Assembly: GCF_900182635.1 (NCBI RefSeq)
Contig: NZ_FXTD01000001.1
Span: 62,001 to 126,000 of the forward strand
Reading direction: 5' to 3'
Length of the DNA: 64,000 nt
Source: Halorubrum cibi
GTDB lineage: Archaea > Halobacteriota > Halobacteria > Halobacteriales > Haloferacaceae
Positions 26,014 to 35,411 of the stretch are shown piece after piece (the first letter of the stretch is position 1; every line of letters starts with the position of its first letter). A model generated the notes under the pieces. That model saw only the letters and a list, made by a program, of their open reading frames with translations, had not been told where the DNA came from and made no database searches. The position numbers and the translations under genes were made by a program.

Positions 26014-26256
26014 ATGCGCGTCGAGTTCGACCGGGACACCTGTATCGGGATGTACCAGTGTGTCGCCGAGTGGGACGGTTTCGAGAAGGACCTGAACGAT
26101 GGGAAGGCAGACCTCGTTGACGGCGAGGAGCGGGAGGAGGACCTGTTCGTCGTCGAAGTCCCCGACGGCGAGGAGTTGGACGCGAAGTTCGCGGCGCGGG
26201 CCTGTCCCGTCGATGCCATCGAAGTGTACGACGACGACGGCGAACAGGTGGCGTGA
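26014..26256 (+). CDS. Ferredoxin with three cluster cysteines
   Basis: An 80-aa ferredoxin. It has only three Cys: C10-IG-M13-YQ-C16 and C64-P, so Met13 stands where the second Cys of a [4Fe-4S] motif would be. This CxxMxxC...CP pattern suggests a [3Fe-4S] or a labile [4Fe-4S] cluster. A central acidic insertion (KADLVDGEEREEDLF) is typical of halophilic forms. It acts as a soluble electron carrier. It is convergent with the DR2241/CbiX pair 36 bp away, which may be a functional link. ATG 26014 is the only sensible start. Confidence 0.82.
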   Translation: MRVEFDRDTCIGMYQCVAEWDGFEKDLNDGKADLVDGEEREEDLFVVEVPDGEELDAKFAARACPVDAIEVYDDDGEQVA

Positions 26257-26292
26257 GGTGACCGTCGCGGGTCGAGTGACGCCTCCGAACCG

Positions 26293-27522
26293 CTATTCGC
26301 CGTTGTCCGGGTCGTCCGTGTCGGTCGGAACGCCCCCGAGGTTCCCCTCGTCGTCGAACAGCTTCGCGCGAAGGAACCGGGCGCGGTAGCGGTTCGCCCC
26401 TTCCTTCGTGTCCGCCTCGCGGATCTCGTCGATCCGGCCGTCCGCGACCGCGTCGATCATCTCCTCGAGCTGCTCCTTCTCGCTCGGCGTCAGATCGAAC
26501 TCGTAGGTTCGGGGCTGCTCGCTCTCTAAGCGCGTCCACTTGCGGGCCGCGCTCACGACGACCGAACACGGCTCCCGGCAGGGGAAGACCCCGTCGCCGC
26601 CGTCGACGTCGAGGTCGGTCTCGTCGTCGTACTCCCACTCTCGACGTTTGAGACACTGCGAGTCGTCACAGCAAGCCTCGGCGACCCAGTTCACGTGCTC
26701 GTGGCCCTCGCCGCGGTCCCACGTCTTGATCACGCCGTAGATGCCGGACTGCCGCTCCATCGTCTCGCGCCAGTGGCTCACGTCGAGTTCGCCCTCGCGC
26801 TCGCGGTGCCAGTTGGCGACCGTCGCGGGATATATCGTCTCGACGAGTTCGTAGACCTCCCTCGGCCCCAAGTCGGGGAAGACCCAGCCGCGACGCAGCG
26901 TGGGAGCGGTCTTGAGCGGCCGATACCGTCCCTTTCCGTCCAGTTTCACGATCTCGCGGGCGTCGAGCGGGTCGTCGCGGGCGGTCAGCTCCCCGCGGGG
27001 GGCGCCCGCGTCCGCCTCGTGGCGCACCTCGTACCGGCGCTCGCCGCGGTCGGTGACCGTGGCCGTGATCCGAAGTTGCCCCCACGCGCGCTCGATCCCC
27101 GCCGTGAGCGCGGCGTACCGCTCGGCGACCGTCGCGCCGTCGGCGTCCTCGATCCAGCGCAGGAACGCCCGTCGGGGGCCGAACTCGCCGACGACGCGCT
27201 CGAAGACGTACCAGTCGGTGACGGCAGCCGCCCGGTCGGCGAGCGCCGCGTGGAGGTCGCGCTCGCTCAGACCCGTTCGGGGGTCGTCGCCGGCGGGCTC
27301 GAGGACGTAGTGGGCGTCCGCGTCGGCGGCGCGGTCGTCGCCGGCGACGCCGACCGAGAACCCCTCGAACCGGATCCGCTCGTCGGGCGCGAGGCCGGCG
27401 AGCGCGTCGAGCACCGCGTCGAACGCGTCGCTCGGGAGGTCGATCTCGGGGACTGCAGGCTCGTCGTCGCTTTCGGCCGCCGCCACGGTCTCAGGGTCGC
27501 TCACGGACTCGGGGTCGCTCAC
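26293..27522 (-). CDS. DR2241 family protein with Fe-S-type Cys cluster
   Basis: A 409-aa protein of the family named after Deinococcus DR2241, in which this part is fused to a CbiX-type chelatase domain. Here the chelatase is the separate upstream gene. The C-terminal region has Cys284, Cys285, Cys290 (ACCDDSQC) and Cys315, Cys319 (PCREPC), a likely [4Fe-4S] site. The first 25 residues are an acidic tail. It begins 2 bp after the cbiX stop codon, so the two form an operon. It probably assists metal insertion or senses Fe-S status in sirohaem or cobalamin synthesis; this is inferred from the fusion and linkage. Confidence 0.8.
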   Translation of the reverse strand: MSDPESVSDPETVAAAESDDEPAVPEIDLPSDAFDAVLDALAGLAPDERIRFEGFSVGVAGDDRAADADAHYVLEPAGDDPRTGLSERDLHAALADRAAAVTDWYVFERVVGEFGPRRAFLRWIEDADGATVAERYAALTAGIERAWGQLRITATVTDRGERRYEVRHEADAGAPRGELTARDDPLDAREIVKLDGKGRYRPLKTAPTLRRGWVFPDLGPREVYELVETIYPATVANWHREREGELDVSHWRETMERQSGIYGVIKTWDRGEGHEHVNWVAEACCDDSQCLKRREWEYDDETDLDVDGGDGVFPCREPCSVVVSAARKWTRLESEQPRTYEFDLTPSEKEQLEEMIDAVADGRIDEIREADTKEGANRYRARFLRAKLFDDEGNLGGVPTDTDDPDNGE

Positions 27523-27524
27523 GG

Positions 27525-28394
27525 TCAGTCCCCCGCGGCGACGCGGGTCGTCTCACGCACGGCCGCGAGCGCGTCGCCGAGGTCCGCGCCGGCGTCGGCC
27601 GCGCGCTCCAAGATCACGTCGGCCATCAGCGGTTCGGTGCCCACCGCGCCCGCGTACCAGATCCGGATGTCGTCAACCGTCTCCGGCACGTCGTACCCCT
27701 CCGCGTGGTCCTCACAGAGTCCCACGTCCTCGGGGATGTCCTCCTGCGTGTGGTAGCCGTCGGCGATGAACAGCGGGACCAAGACGACGTCGTCGCTCTC
27801 GAAGAACTCGGGGAGGTCGTCGACCTCGGGGTCCTCGTCCATGTAGAGCGCCCGGACCTCGTCGAATCGGCCGCGCTCCGCGATCCGGTCGGCGTGGTAC
27901 TCGATCGCCTTCGCCGAGTTCTCGTTGCGCTCGGTCCCGTGGCCGACGACCGCCAGTCCGAACCCCTCGCCCACGTCGGGGTCGCCGGTGACCGACTCCG
28001 CGCGCCGCTCGATCACGTCGGTCATCGCGCGGTGGGTGCCGACCGGGCCGCAGTAGTGGACCTCGCGGTCGACGTCCGCGGCGACGAGCGTGGCCTGGTC
28101 GGCGGAGAGCCCGTCGGAGTCCCACTCGGAGACGTCCCAGCCCTCCAGCCGAAGCTCGCGGGGGATCACCTGTTCGGTGAAGTAGCCCTCCGAGACGAAA
28201 AGCGGGACGACGTACACCTCGTCGCCCTCGACGGTGCGGAGCACCTCTCGGAAGTGCGGTTCCTCCTTCCAGAAGCCGGTCTTCACCTCGTCGAACGCGC
28301 CGGACGCGCGGATCGTGTCGGCGTGCGCGTACGTCGGCGCGCTCGATTCCGGGTTGAGGTGGGAGCCGTGCGCGACGATGACGAGCGACTGCAT
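27525..28394 (-). CDS. cbiX: CbiX-type sirohydrochlorin chelatase, two-domain
   Basis: A 289-aa chelatase that inserts cobalt (cobalamin) or iron (sirohaem) into sirohydrochlorin. Two tandem CbiX halves are visible: VIVAHGSHLNPESS at the N-terminus and AVVGHGTERNENSAKAIEYH in the second half. Each is followed by a VPLF strand (VVPLFVSEGYF; LVPLFIADGYH) with likely metal-contacting His. Internal duplication makes it act as a pseudo-dimer. Whether it inserts Co or Fe cannot be told. It is the first gene of the pair with DR2241; a TATA-like CCTAAGAA lies about 26 nt upstream. Confidence 0.88.
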   Translation of the reverse strand: MQSLVIVAHGSHLNPESSAPTYAHADTIRASGAFDEVKTGFWKEEPHFREVLRTVEGDEVYVVPLFVSEGYFTEQVIPRELRLEGWDVSEWDSDGLSADQATLVAADVDREVHYCGPVGTHRAMTDVIERRAESVTGDPDVGEGFGLAVVGHGTERNENSAKAIEYHADRIAERGRFDEVRALYMDEDPEVDDLPEFFESDDVVLVPLFIADGYHTQEDIPEDVGLCEDHAEGYDVPETVDDIRIWYAGAVGTEPLMADVILERAADAGADLGDALAAVRETTRVAAGD

Positions 28395-28519
28395 ACCCGT
28401 TCTGGGGGCGCGCCGTTCTTAGGGACTTCGGAGGCTGCGAGGCGGTGAGAACGGGTCCAACGGAACGGCGACAGCACCCGACCGAAACCGCCATGCCGAC
28501 CGCGCGCACACGGGCGGGC

Positions 28520-29083
28520 ATGTCGCTGGCAGCCGACACCCGCGAGGCGGTCCGAGAGCACCCGTTCCTCCTCGACGCGCTCCGCGCGGGAGTCCTGAAC
28601 TACAGTGCGACCGCCGCGTGGCTCGTCGAGCGCGGCGGGCTCGACGGCGACGCCGACGCGGTCGCGACCGCGCTCCGCCGGTTCCGCGAGGACCTCCCGA
28701 CGTACGCGACCGCGGACCGGACCGCGAGCGTCACGATGCGGAGCGGCGTCGGGGTCGTGGGCGATGGAGCGCGGGAAGGCGACGATGCGAAGGAAGATGA
28801 CGGGACGGACCGCGACCCCCTCCTCCGGGTCGGCGGCGCGGCGGTCGTCCTCGAGGGGTCACACACCGCGCTGCTCGCGACCGGTGGGGTCGATTCCGCG
28901 GCGCTTTCGGCCGTGCTCCGCCGGCTCGACGCGGTCGACGTCGCAGTCGCGGCCGCGGGCGTCGCGGTCGCGGGAGGCGACGACGGCTCGCTCGTCGTGA
29001 TCGTGGACCGTCGCGACGGCGCGGGCGCACTGCGGGTCGTCGAGGACGCGCTGGCCGCGATCCCGGGGGTCGAAGGCGAATAG
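28520..29083 (+). CDS. Haloarchaeal conserved protein of unknown function
   Basis: A 187-aa protein starting MSLAADTREAVREHPFLLDA. The first 65 residues resemble a small helical DNA-binding-type fold (LRAGVLNYSATAAWLVERGG, then ATALRRFREDLP). An acidic low-complexity insert at about 75-95 separates it from a hydrophobic alpha-beta C-terminal half (GGAAVVLEGSHTALLATGGV) that could be an ACT-like regulatory fold. I know no function. Earlier Met codons at 28493 and further upstream exist, but the conserved-looking sequence starts at 28520. Confidence 0.68.
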   Translation: MSLAADTREAVREHPFLLDALRAGVLNYSATAAWLVERGGLDGDADAVATALRRFREDLPTYATADRTASVTMRSGVGVVGDGAREGDDAKEDDGTDRDPLLRVGGAAVVLEGSHTALLATGGVDSAALSAVLRRLDAVDVAVAAAGVAVAGGDDGSLVVIVDRRDGAGALRVVEDALAAIPGVEGE

Positions 29084-29121
29084 ACCGATCGAGAGGGAAA
29101 ATAGACCGATCGAGAGCGTGA
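29080..29121. repeat. 21-bp direct repeat at the end of the gene
   Basis: ATAGACCGATCGAGAG is the first 16 nt shared by two 21-bp units, at 29080-29100 and 29101-29121. The first copy contains the stop codon of the preceding gene. The 354-bp gap up to 29437 otherwise holds repeat copy B and the promoter of threonine ammonia-lyase; no gene is seen. Confidence 0.75.
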
Positions 29122-29214
29122 AGCGAGAAATGCGGTTGCGGTGAACCCTTCCGAAGCCTCGGTCGCGAGGCGCTACGCGTCTCCGGTCCCTCCCTGTTCG
29201 CGGGGACGCGTCGC

Positions 29215-29373
29215 ACCGCACCTCACGCCTCCCCAGCCTCGGCGCCCGCCCTCCGCTTCGCTCCGGTCGGTCGCCTCCAGCGAGGGACCTTCGGTCCCTC
29301 TGGCAGCCGGCGCGTAGCGCCGGCGACCTCGCGCGGTCGTTCGCGGCCCGGTGGGCCGCTCACGGCACGCGCC
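29215..29373 (-). repeat. Modular intergenic repeat, copy B
   Basis: Read on the minus strand: a 5' module CGTGAGCGGCC ... GGCCGCGAACG ... CGCGCGAGG near 29329-29364, then several hairpins (GCCGGCGC-TAC-GCGCCGGC near 29306-29324 and AGGGACC-GAA-GGTCCCT near 29284-29300), then the core identical to copies A and C (29215-29234). It is the longest copy, about 159 bp. It is antisense to both flanking genes. Confidence 0.8.
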
Positions 29374-29437
29374 GCCGCGAGGAGAACCCGGTTCCGCAAC
29401 CGGGTCCTTTTCGGTGCGGGGCGTAGATTCGCTCCGC

Positions 29438-30691
29438 ATGTCCAGAGTCACGATCGACGACGTCGAGGCCGCGGCGGCGCGGTTCGCCGACGCCGACATC
29501 GTCCAGCGCACCCCCGTCCAGCGGAGCCGGTCGCTCTCCGAGCGGTGCGGCGCGGAGGTCCGACTGAAGATGGAACACCTCCAGCGCACCGGCTCGTTCA
29601 AGCCGCGCGGCGCGTACAACGCGATCTCCCGGCTCGTGGAGTCGGACCCGTCGGCCGAGCGGGTCGTCGCCGCGAGCGCGGGAAACCACGCGCAGGGAGT
29701 CGCGCTCGCGGCAACCGCGGCGGGCCTCGACTCGACGATCGTGATGCCCGAGTCCGCCCCCGGCGCGAAGATCGAGGCCACGCGGTCGTACGGGGCCGAC
29801 GTGGTCCTCGAGGGGGCCGTCTTCGCCGAGGCGATGGCCCACGCGCGGACGCTCGTGGACGACCCCGCGACGCGGTTCGTCCACGCCTTCGACGACCCGG
29901 ACGTCGTCGCCGGACAGGGGACCATCGGGCTGGAGGTGCTCGAGCAGGCTCCCGACGTCGACACCGTGCTCGTCCCCGTCGGCGGCGGCGGGCTGGCGGG
30001 CGGGATCGCGACCGCGATAAAAGCCCGCGCGCCGGACGTGCGGGTCATTGGCGTCCAGACCGAGGGGGCCTCGACGCTCTCAGAGAGCCTCGCGGCCGGC
30101 GAACTAGTCATGCGCGAGGAGCCCGACACGATCGCCGACGGGATCGCCACCGGCGGGATGAGCGACCTCACCTTCGGCCTCCTCGAGGAGCACCTCGACG
30201 GCGTGGTGGTCGTCAGCGACGACGACGTGGCCGCCGCGATCCTGCTGCTCTTGGAGCGCGCGAAACAGATGGTCGAGGGCGCGGGCGCGACCGCCGCGGC
30301 CGCGCTCCTCGACGACGAACTCGTCTCGAAACTCGGGCTGGCCGACGAGACGGTCGTCCCGCTGCTTTGCGGCGGCAACATCGACATCACGTCGCTCCAG
30401 GAGGTGTTGACCCACGCGCTGGTCGAGCGCCACCAGCTGGTCGAACTCACCGTCCGCATCGACGACACGCCGGGGAAGATGGGCGAGATCGCGACGCTGA
30501 TCGGCGAGGAGCGCGCGAACATCCGCACCGTCCGCCACGAGCGGAGCCGCCCGGACCTCCCGGTCGGCGACGCCGACCTGGTCTTCGAGGTCGAGACGAA
30601 CGGTCCGGCTCACATGAAGCGGGTCGTCGAGGCGGTCCGCGAGGCGGGATACGGAGTTGCCTCCCGGACCGACGTCGGCTCCCGGCGGTAG
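29438..30691 (+). CDS. ilvA: Threonine ammonia-lyase (threonine dehydratase) with ACT domain
   Basis: A 417-aa fold-type II PLP enzyme converting threonine to 2-oxobutanoate, the first step to isoleucine or threonine breakdown. It shows the PLP Lys55 in TGSFKPRGAYNA, the ASAGNHAQGVALAA loop, and the phosphate-binding VPVGGGGLAGG. The C-terminal ACT-type regulatory domain lies at about 335-410 (VELTVRIDDTPGKMGEIATL). The single short regulatory domain resembles the TdcB-plus-ACT form common in archaea rather than biosynthetic IlvA with two ACT-like units. The ATG at 29438 has a TATA-like CCTTTTC about 29 nt upstream. Confidence 0.9.
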   Translation: MSRVTIDDVEAAAARFADADIVQRTPVQRSRSLSERCGAEVRLKMEHLQRTGSFKPRGAYNAISRLVESDPSAERVVAASAGNHAQGVALAATAAGLDSTIVMPESAPGAKIEATRSYGADVVLEGAVFAEAMAHARTLVDDPATRFVHAFDDPDVVAGQGTIGLEVLEQAPDVDTVLVPVGGGGLAGGIATAIKARAPDVRVIGVQTEGASTLSESLAAGELVMREEPDTIADGIATGGMSDLTFGLLEEHLDGVVVVSDDDVAAAILLLLERAKQMVEGAGATAAAALLDDELVSKLGLADETVVPLLCGGNIDITSLQEVLTHALVERHQLVELTVRIDDTPGKMGEIATLIGEERANIRTVRHERSRPDLPVGDADLVFEVETNGPAHMKRVVEAVREAGYGVASRTDVGSRR

Positions 30692-30710
30692 CGCGGCGGA
30701 TCGAGACCGC

Positions 30711-31589
30711 CTACTCGGGCGCGGCCCATCGGAGCGCGTCGGAACCGTGATCGAGAAGCGTCCCGAGGTGGTCGCCGCCAGCGGTCGTCAGCGTCCCTCC
30801 GCAGTCGTCCACGAACTCCTCCACCGACGGGAGGGGCGTGTTGTCGTCGCGGGTTCCGTGCCACGCGCGAATCGGGAGATCGAGGGATTCGGAATCGACT
30901 GATCCGGTCGCGAACGACCGGCTCTCGCGCTCGACCGCGCTCGCGCCGCCGCCGATCGCGCCGCCGAGGGCCTCGTGGAAATCCGCGGCGATCGCCCGCG
31001 CGACCGCCGGCGACACCGATCGGTCGGTGTACTGGGAGACGACCGCTTCCGGTCCCGATACCGACGCGACTGCGCCGAAGAGCGGAAAGAGAACTCGGAT
31101 CGCGTACGGGATCCGGGCGAGTCCGGCGAGGCCGGCGTCGCTCGGTGGAACGACCGTACTCACCAGCCCGAGCCGGGTCGCCCGGTCGCCCCCGGCGGCC
31201 GCGATCGCGAACGGGCCGCCCCCGGAGAACCCGAGCAGTCCGACGCGGTCGATCGACTCCGCACGGAGCACCGGTAGCAGGTCCTCGCGCCAGTCGTCCA
31301 GTCCCCAGCCGTCCGGCGGCGGCGACGAGCGCCCGTATCCGGGTCGATCGGGAGCCACGAGCCGGACTCCCGCGTCGACGGCGTCGTCCGCGAGCAGCGC
31401 CGCGAACAGCCGCGAGCCGGGCGTGCCGTGATGGAGGACGACGGGCGAGCCGTCCGGTGGACCGCAGACGGAGTAGGCGAGTTCGCGGCCGTCGGGGAGG
31501 TCGACCGCGTCGGTTCGGAGGCCCGGGTCCTCGTCGGCGGCGTCGGCGGCCTCGTCGGCGTCGGCGTCGGCTCCGGCGTGCTGGGCCAT
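30711..31589 (-). CDS. Alpha/beta hydrolase
   Basis: A 292-aa alpha/beta-fold hydrolase. The oxyanion-hole segment VVLHHGTPGSRLF, the nucleophile elbow LLGFSGGGPFAI (Ser), an acid in WHGTRDDNTPLP and the catalytic His in GGDHLGTL are in the expected order. An acidic N-terminal tail of about 28 residues is a halophilic trait. The substrate is unknown; epoxide hydrolase- or haloperoxidase-like folds share this layout. The start MAQHAGADAD at 31589 has a TATA-like GGTTATGAG about 29 nt upstream. Confidence 0.83.
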   Translation of the reverse strand: MAQHAGADADADEAADAADEDPGLRTDAVDLPDGRELAYSVCGPPDGSPVVLHHGTPGSRLFAALLADDAVDAGVRLVAPDRPGYGRSSPPPDGWGLDDWREDLLPVLRAESIDRVGLLGFSGGGPFAIAAAGGDRATRLGLVSTVVPPSDAGLAGLARIPYAIRVLFPLFGAVASVSGPEAVVSQYTDRSVSPAVARAIAADFHEALGGAIGGGASAVERESRSFATGSVDSESLDLPIRAWHGTRDDNTPLPSVEEFVDDCGGTLTTAGGDHLGTLLDHGSDALRWAAPE

Positions 31590-31706
31590 GGTGGATCGAC
31601 GTTTCGGTCGCGGTCTCATAACCCGTCGGATGACTCACACCCGCGTTGTAGCCTTCGGGGCGACGATCCGACGATTTCAAAGCCTCCGCGCGGGTACCGG
31701 CGCGTA

Positions 31707-33182
<1,476 letters not shown>

Positions 33183-33264
33183 TCTGCGAGGTGGACTCTG
33201 GGTTCCGCGGCGAGAAGGGATCGAGTCCGCCGTGCGGTGGCGCCGCCTCCGAGACGGTCACGCC

Positions 33265-34071
33265 CTACTCGAGGACGTGTTCGGTGTCGTACGATCCGAG
33301 CACGCGCACCCAGCCCTTGTCGGCGATCGCCTCGACGTCCTCGACCGCCTTCGCCATGTGGTCCTCGTAGAGCCCGGCGTCGACGTCGAAGTGGAAGAGG
33401 TAGTCGCCGAGGCGCTCGCCGCTGGGGCGCGACTCGATCCGCGAGAGGTTGAGGTTGCGGTCGGCGAAGGCCTCCAGGAGTTCGAGCAGCAGTCCGGGGT
33501 AGTTGGCGTTCGGGTAGACGATGAGCGTGGTCTTCCCGCCGGCGTCCGAGCGGGCGCTCTCCGGGCCGACCACGAGGAAGCGGGTCGCGTTCGAGGTGCG
33601 GTCCTGGATGTCCGCGGCGAGGATCTCGAGGTCGTCGCCGGCGTTGTCGGGGTGACCGATCCCGGCGACGCGGGCGTCCTCGCGGGCGCGCTCGACCCCG
33701 CGGGCGGTCGAGGCGACCGCTTCCAGCGCGGCGTCGGGGTGGTTCGCCTCGAGCCAGTTGCGACACTGCGCGAGCGCCTGCGAGTGGCTGGCGACGAGCT
33801 CGAACTCCGGCGACTGCGCGAGCAGCGCGTGGCGGATGGGGGTGACGACCTCGCGGGTGACGGCGACGTCGTGGTCGGCGAGCGCGTCGAGGCTCTCGGA
33901 GACCGACCCCTCGATGCTGTTCTCGATGGGGACGACCCCGCGCTCGAACTCGCCGCTCGCGACGGCGTCGACGATGGCGGTGACCGACTCGCGGAACGAC
34001 ACCTCGGCGGCGACGGCCCGCGCCGCGCGGTGGGAGTACGTCCCGGCGGGGCCCAGCGTGACTGCGTTCAT
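33265..34071 (-). CDS. pheA: Prephenate dehydratase
   Basis: A 268-aa enzyme converting prephenate to phenylpyruvate for phenylalanine synthesis. The dehydratase domain shows TLGPAGTYSHRAARAVAAEV, GVVPIENSIEGSVSESLDAL and the catalytic region DRTSNATRFLVVG (TRF motif). The C-terminal ACT domain (about 180-265) contains NLNLSRIESRPSGERLGDYL, the ESRP motif that binds phenylalanine for feedback inhibition. There is no fused chorismate mutase. A TATA-like GTTTTTCG (34095-34104) lies 28 nt upstream. Confidence 0.94.
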   Translation of the reverse strand: MNAVTLGPAGTYSHRAARAVAAEVSFRESVTAIVDAVASGEFERGVVPIENSIEGSVSESLDALADHDVAVTREVVTPIRHALLAQSPEFELVASHSQALAQCRNWLEANHPDAALEAVASTARGVERAREDARVAGIGHPDNAGDDLEILAADIQDRTSNATRFLVVGPESARSDAGGKTTLIVYPNANYPGLLLELLEAFADRNLNLSRIESRPSGERLGDYLFHFDVDAGLYEDHMAKAVEDVEAIADKGWVRVLGSYDTEHVLE

Positions 34072-34119
34072 CGCGTCGACGTAGGCGACGGGGTGCGAAA
34101 AACGTGGTGGGAGGGAACG

Positions 34120-35409
34120 CTACAGCAGCCCGGGGTCCTCGTCGTACCGCTGGAGCCACACGAACTCGCCGGTGTCGAACGCGAACGCGACCGCCCCGCC
34201 GTCGATCCAGCCGTCGACGACCGTCGACGAACGGACCTCGAGATCCCGCGTCCAGGCCCGGCCGCCGCCGGAGTCGTCCGCGGCGTCGCCCGTCGCATCG
34301 ACCGCGACCGCCTCGCCGTCCCGATCGACGAAGTACGCCCGCGCCGCGTCGACGACGAGCGAGCGGTGGCGGTCGCGACCGGGCGCGAGCCCGGCGCGCC
34401 ACAGCGGATCGCCGGCCTCCCGGTCGAGGACGCGAACCGCTCCCCGGTTCACGGCGGCGACTCGGTCGCCCGTCACCGTCGGCGGCGGGCCGTCGCCGCC
34501 GACCCCGGTCCGCCAGGCCTCCTCGCCGTCCGCGAGGTCGAGCGCGAGCAGGTCGTCGCCCTCGCGGAGCAGGACCTGGTCGCCGTCGACGACGAGGGTC
34601 GATCCGGCCCCGGACTCGCGACGCCACCGGCGGGAGCCGTCGGGGGCGAGCGCGACGAGCGCGTCGCCCGCCGCGACGACGACGCCGTCGGGACCCTCGT
34701 CGTCGGCACACCACAGCCCGCGGACGTCCCCGCCGACCTCGACCGTCCAGTCGACTTCTCCCTCGCGGGCGGCGATCACGAGCGGCCCGCTCGCGACGTA
34801 CGCGCCCAGTCCGTCGGCCGCGATCGGCTCGGACTCCCGGCGTTCGACCGGGTCCGTCCCCTTCGCCGGCTCCCCGAGCACGTCGGCGATCGACGCCTGC
34901 CAGTCGGGCGCGTCGACCCTCGAGAACTCGGGGTCGCCACCGTTCCAATCGTCCGGGTCGTCGACGCGGTCGGTGGCGGTGTCGTCGTCGGAACTCGCGT
35001 TCCCGTCGGTGTCGTCTCCGGCCCCGGACGGTTCGCCCGCCTCGTCGTCGGCAGCGGGCGTCACGGCGACGATGTCTCCGGTCGATTCGCGGAGGTACAC
35101 CCGCTCCGCGTCCGGACCGGCGGCCATTCCGACGCTCAACCCGTCGTGCCGGAACGTCCCGATCTCCTCGGCACCGCGGTCGATCACCTCGACGGCGGTT
35201 CGCTCGCCCTCGAAGGGCGAATCGCCCGACTCGGCGAAGGCGATCCGATCGCCGGCGATCGCGTGGGCGCTCCAATTGGACGCGAACACGCTCGAGCCGC
35301 CGGCGGACTCGACGTCGCGAACGTCACCGCCGCCGTAGGCGTACCCGCACCCCGCCAGGCTCGCCGCGGCTCCCGTCGCGACCGCGGCGAGCAATCGCCG
35401 TCGTTTCAT
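34120..35409 (-). CDS. Tat lipoprotein with PQQ-like beta-propeller
   Basis: A 429-aa secreted lipoprotein. The N-terminus MKRRRLLAAVATGAAASLAG followed by Cys is a twin-arginine signal with a lipobox (LAGC), the usual haloarchaeal export route. The body has repeated strands with ALAPDGSRRWRR, ALDLADGEEAWRTG and VLDREAGDPLWRAG, the pattern of PQQ/YncE-type propeller blades, interrupted by an Asp-rich insertion at about 125-160. It is probably a scaffold or binding protein on the outer face. The ATG at 35409 is chosen, 2 nt after the stop of the M48 gene; a GTG at 35415 would overlap it. Confidence 0.82.
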   Translation of the reverse strand: MKRRRLLAAVATGAAASLAGCGYAYGGGDVRDVESAGGSSVFASNWSAHAIAGDRIAFAESGDSPFEGERTAVEVIDRGAEEIGTFRHDGLSVGMAAGPDAERVYLRESTGDIVAVTPAADDEAGEPSGAGDDTDGNASSDDDTATDRVDDPDDWNGGDPEFSRVDAPDWQASIADVLGEPAKGTDPVERRESEPIAADGLGAYVASGPLVIAAREGEVDWTVEVGGDVRGLWCADDEGPDGVVVAAGDALVALAPDGSRRWRRESGAGSTLVVDGDQVLLREGDDLLALDLADGEEAWRTGVGGDGPPPTVTGDRVAAVNRGAVRVLDREAGDPLWRAGLAPGRDRHRSLVVDAARAYFVDRDGEAVAVDATGDAADDSGGGRAWTRDLEVRSSTVVDGWIDGGAVAFAFDTGEFVWLQRYDEDPGLL

Positions 35410-35411
35410 CG

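Noticed and set aside
26240-26260. A fourth copy of the repeat core (GGCGTGAGGTG)
   Set aside because: Only 11 bases match, and they lie at the end of the ferredoxin gene without the other module.
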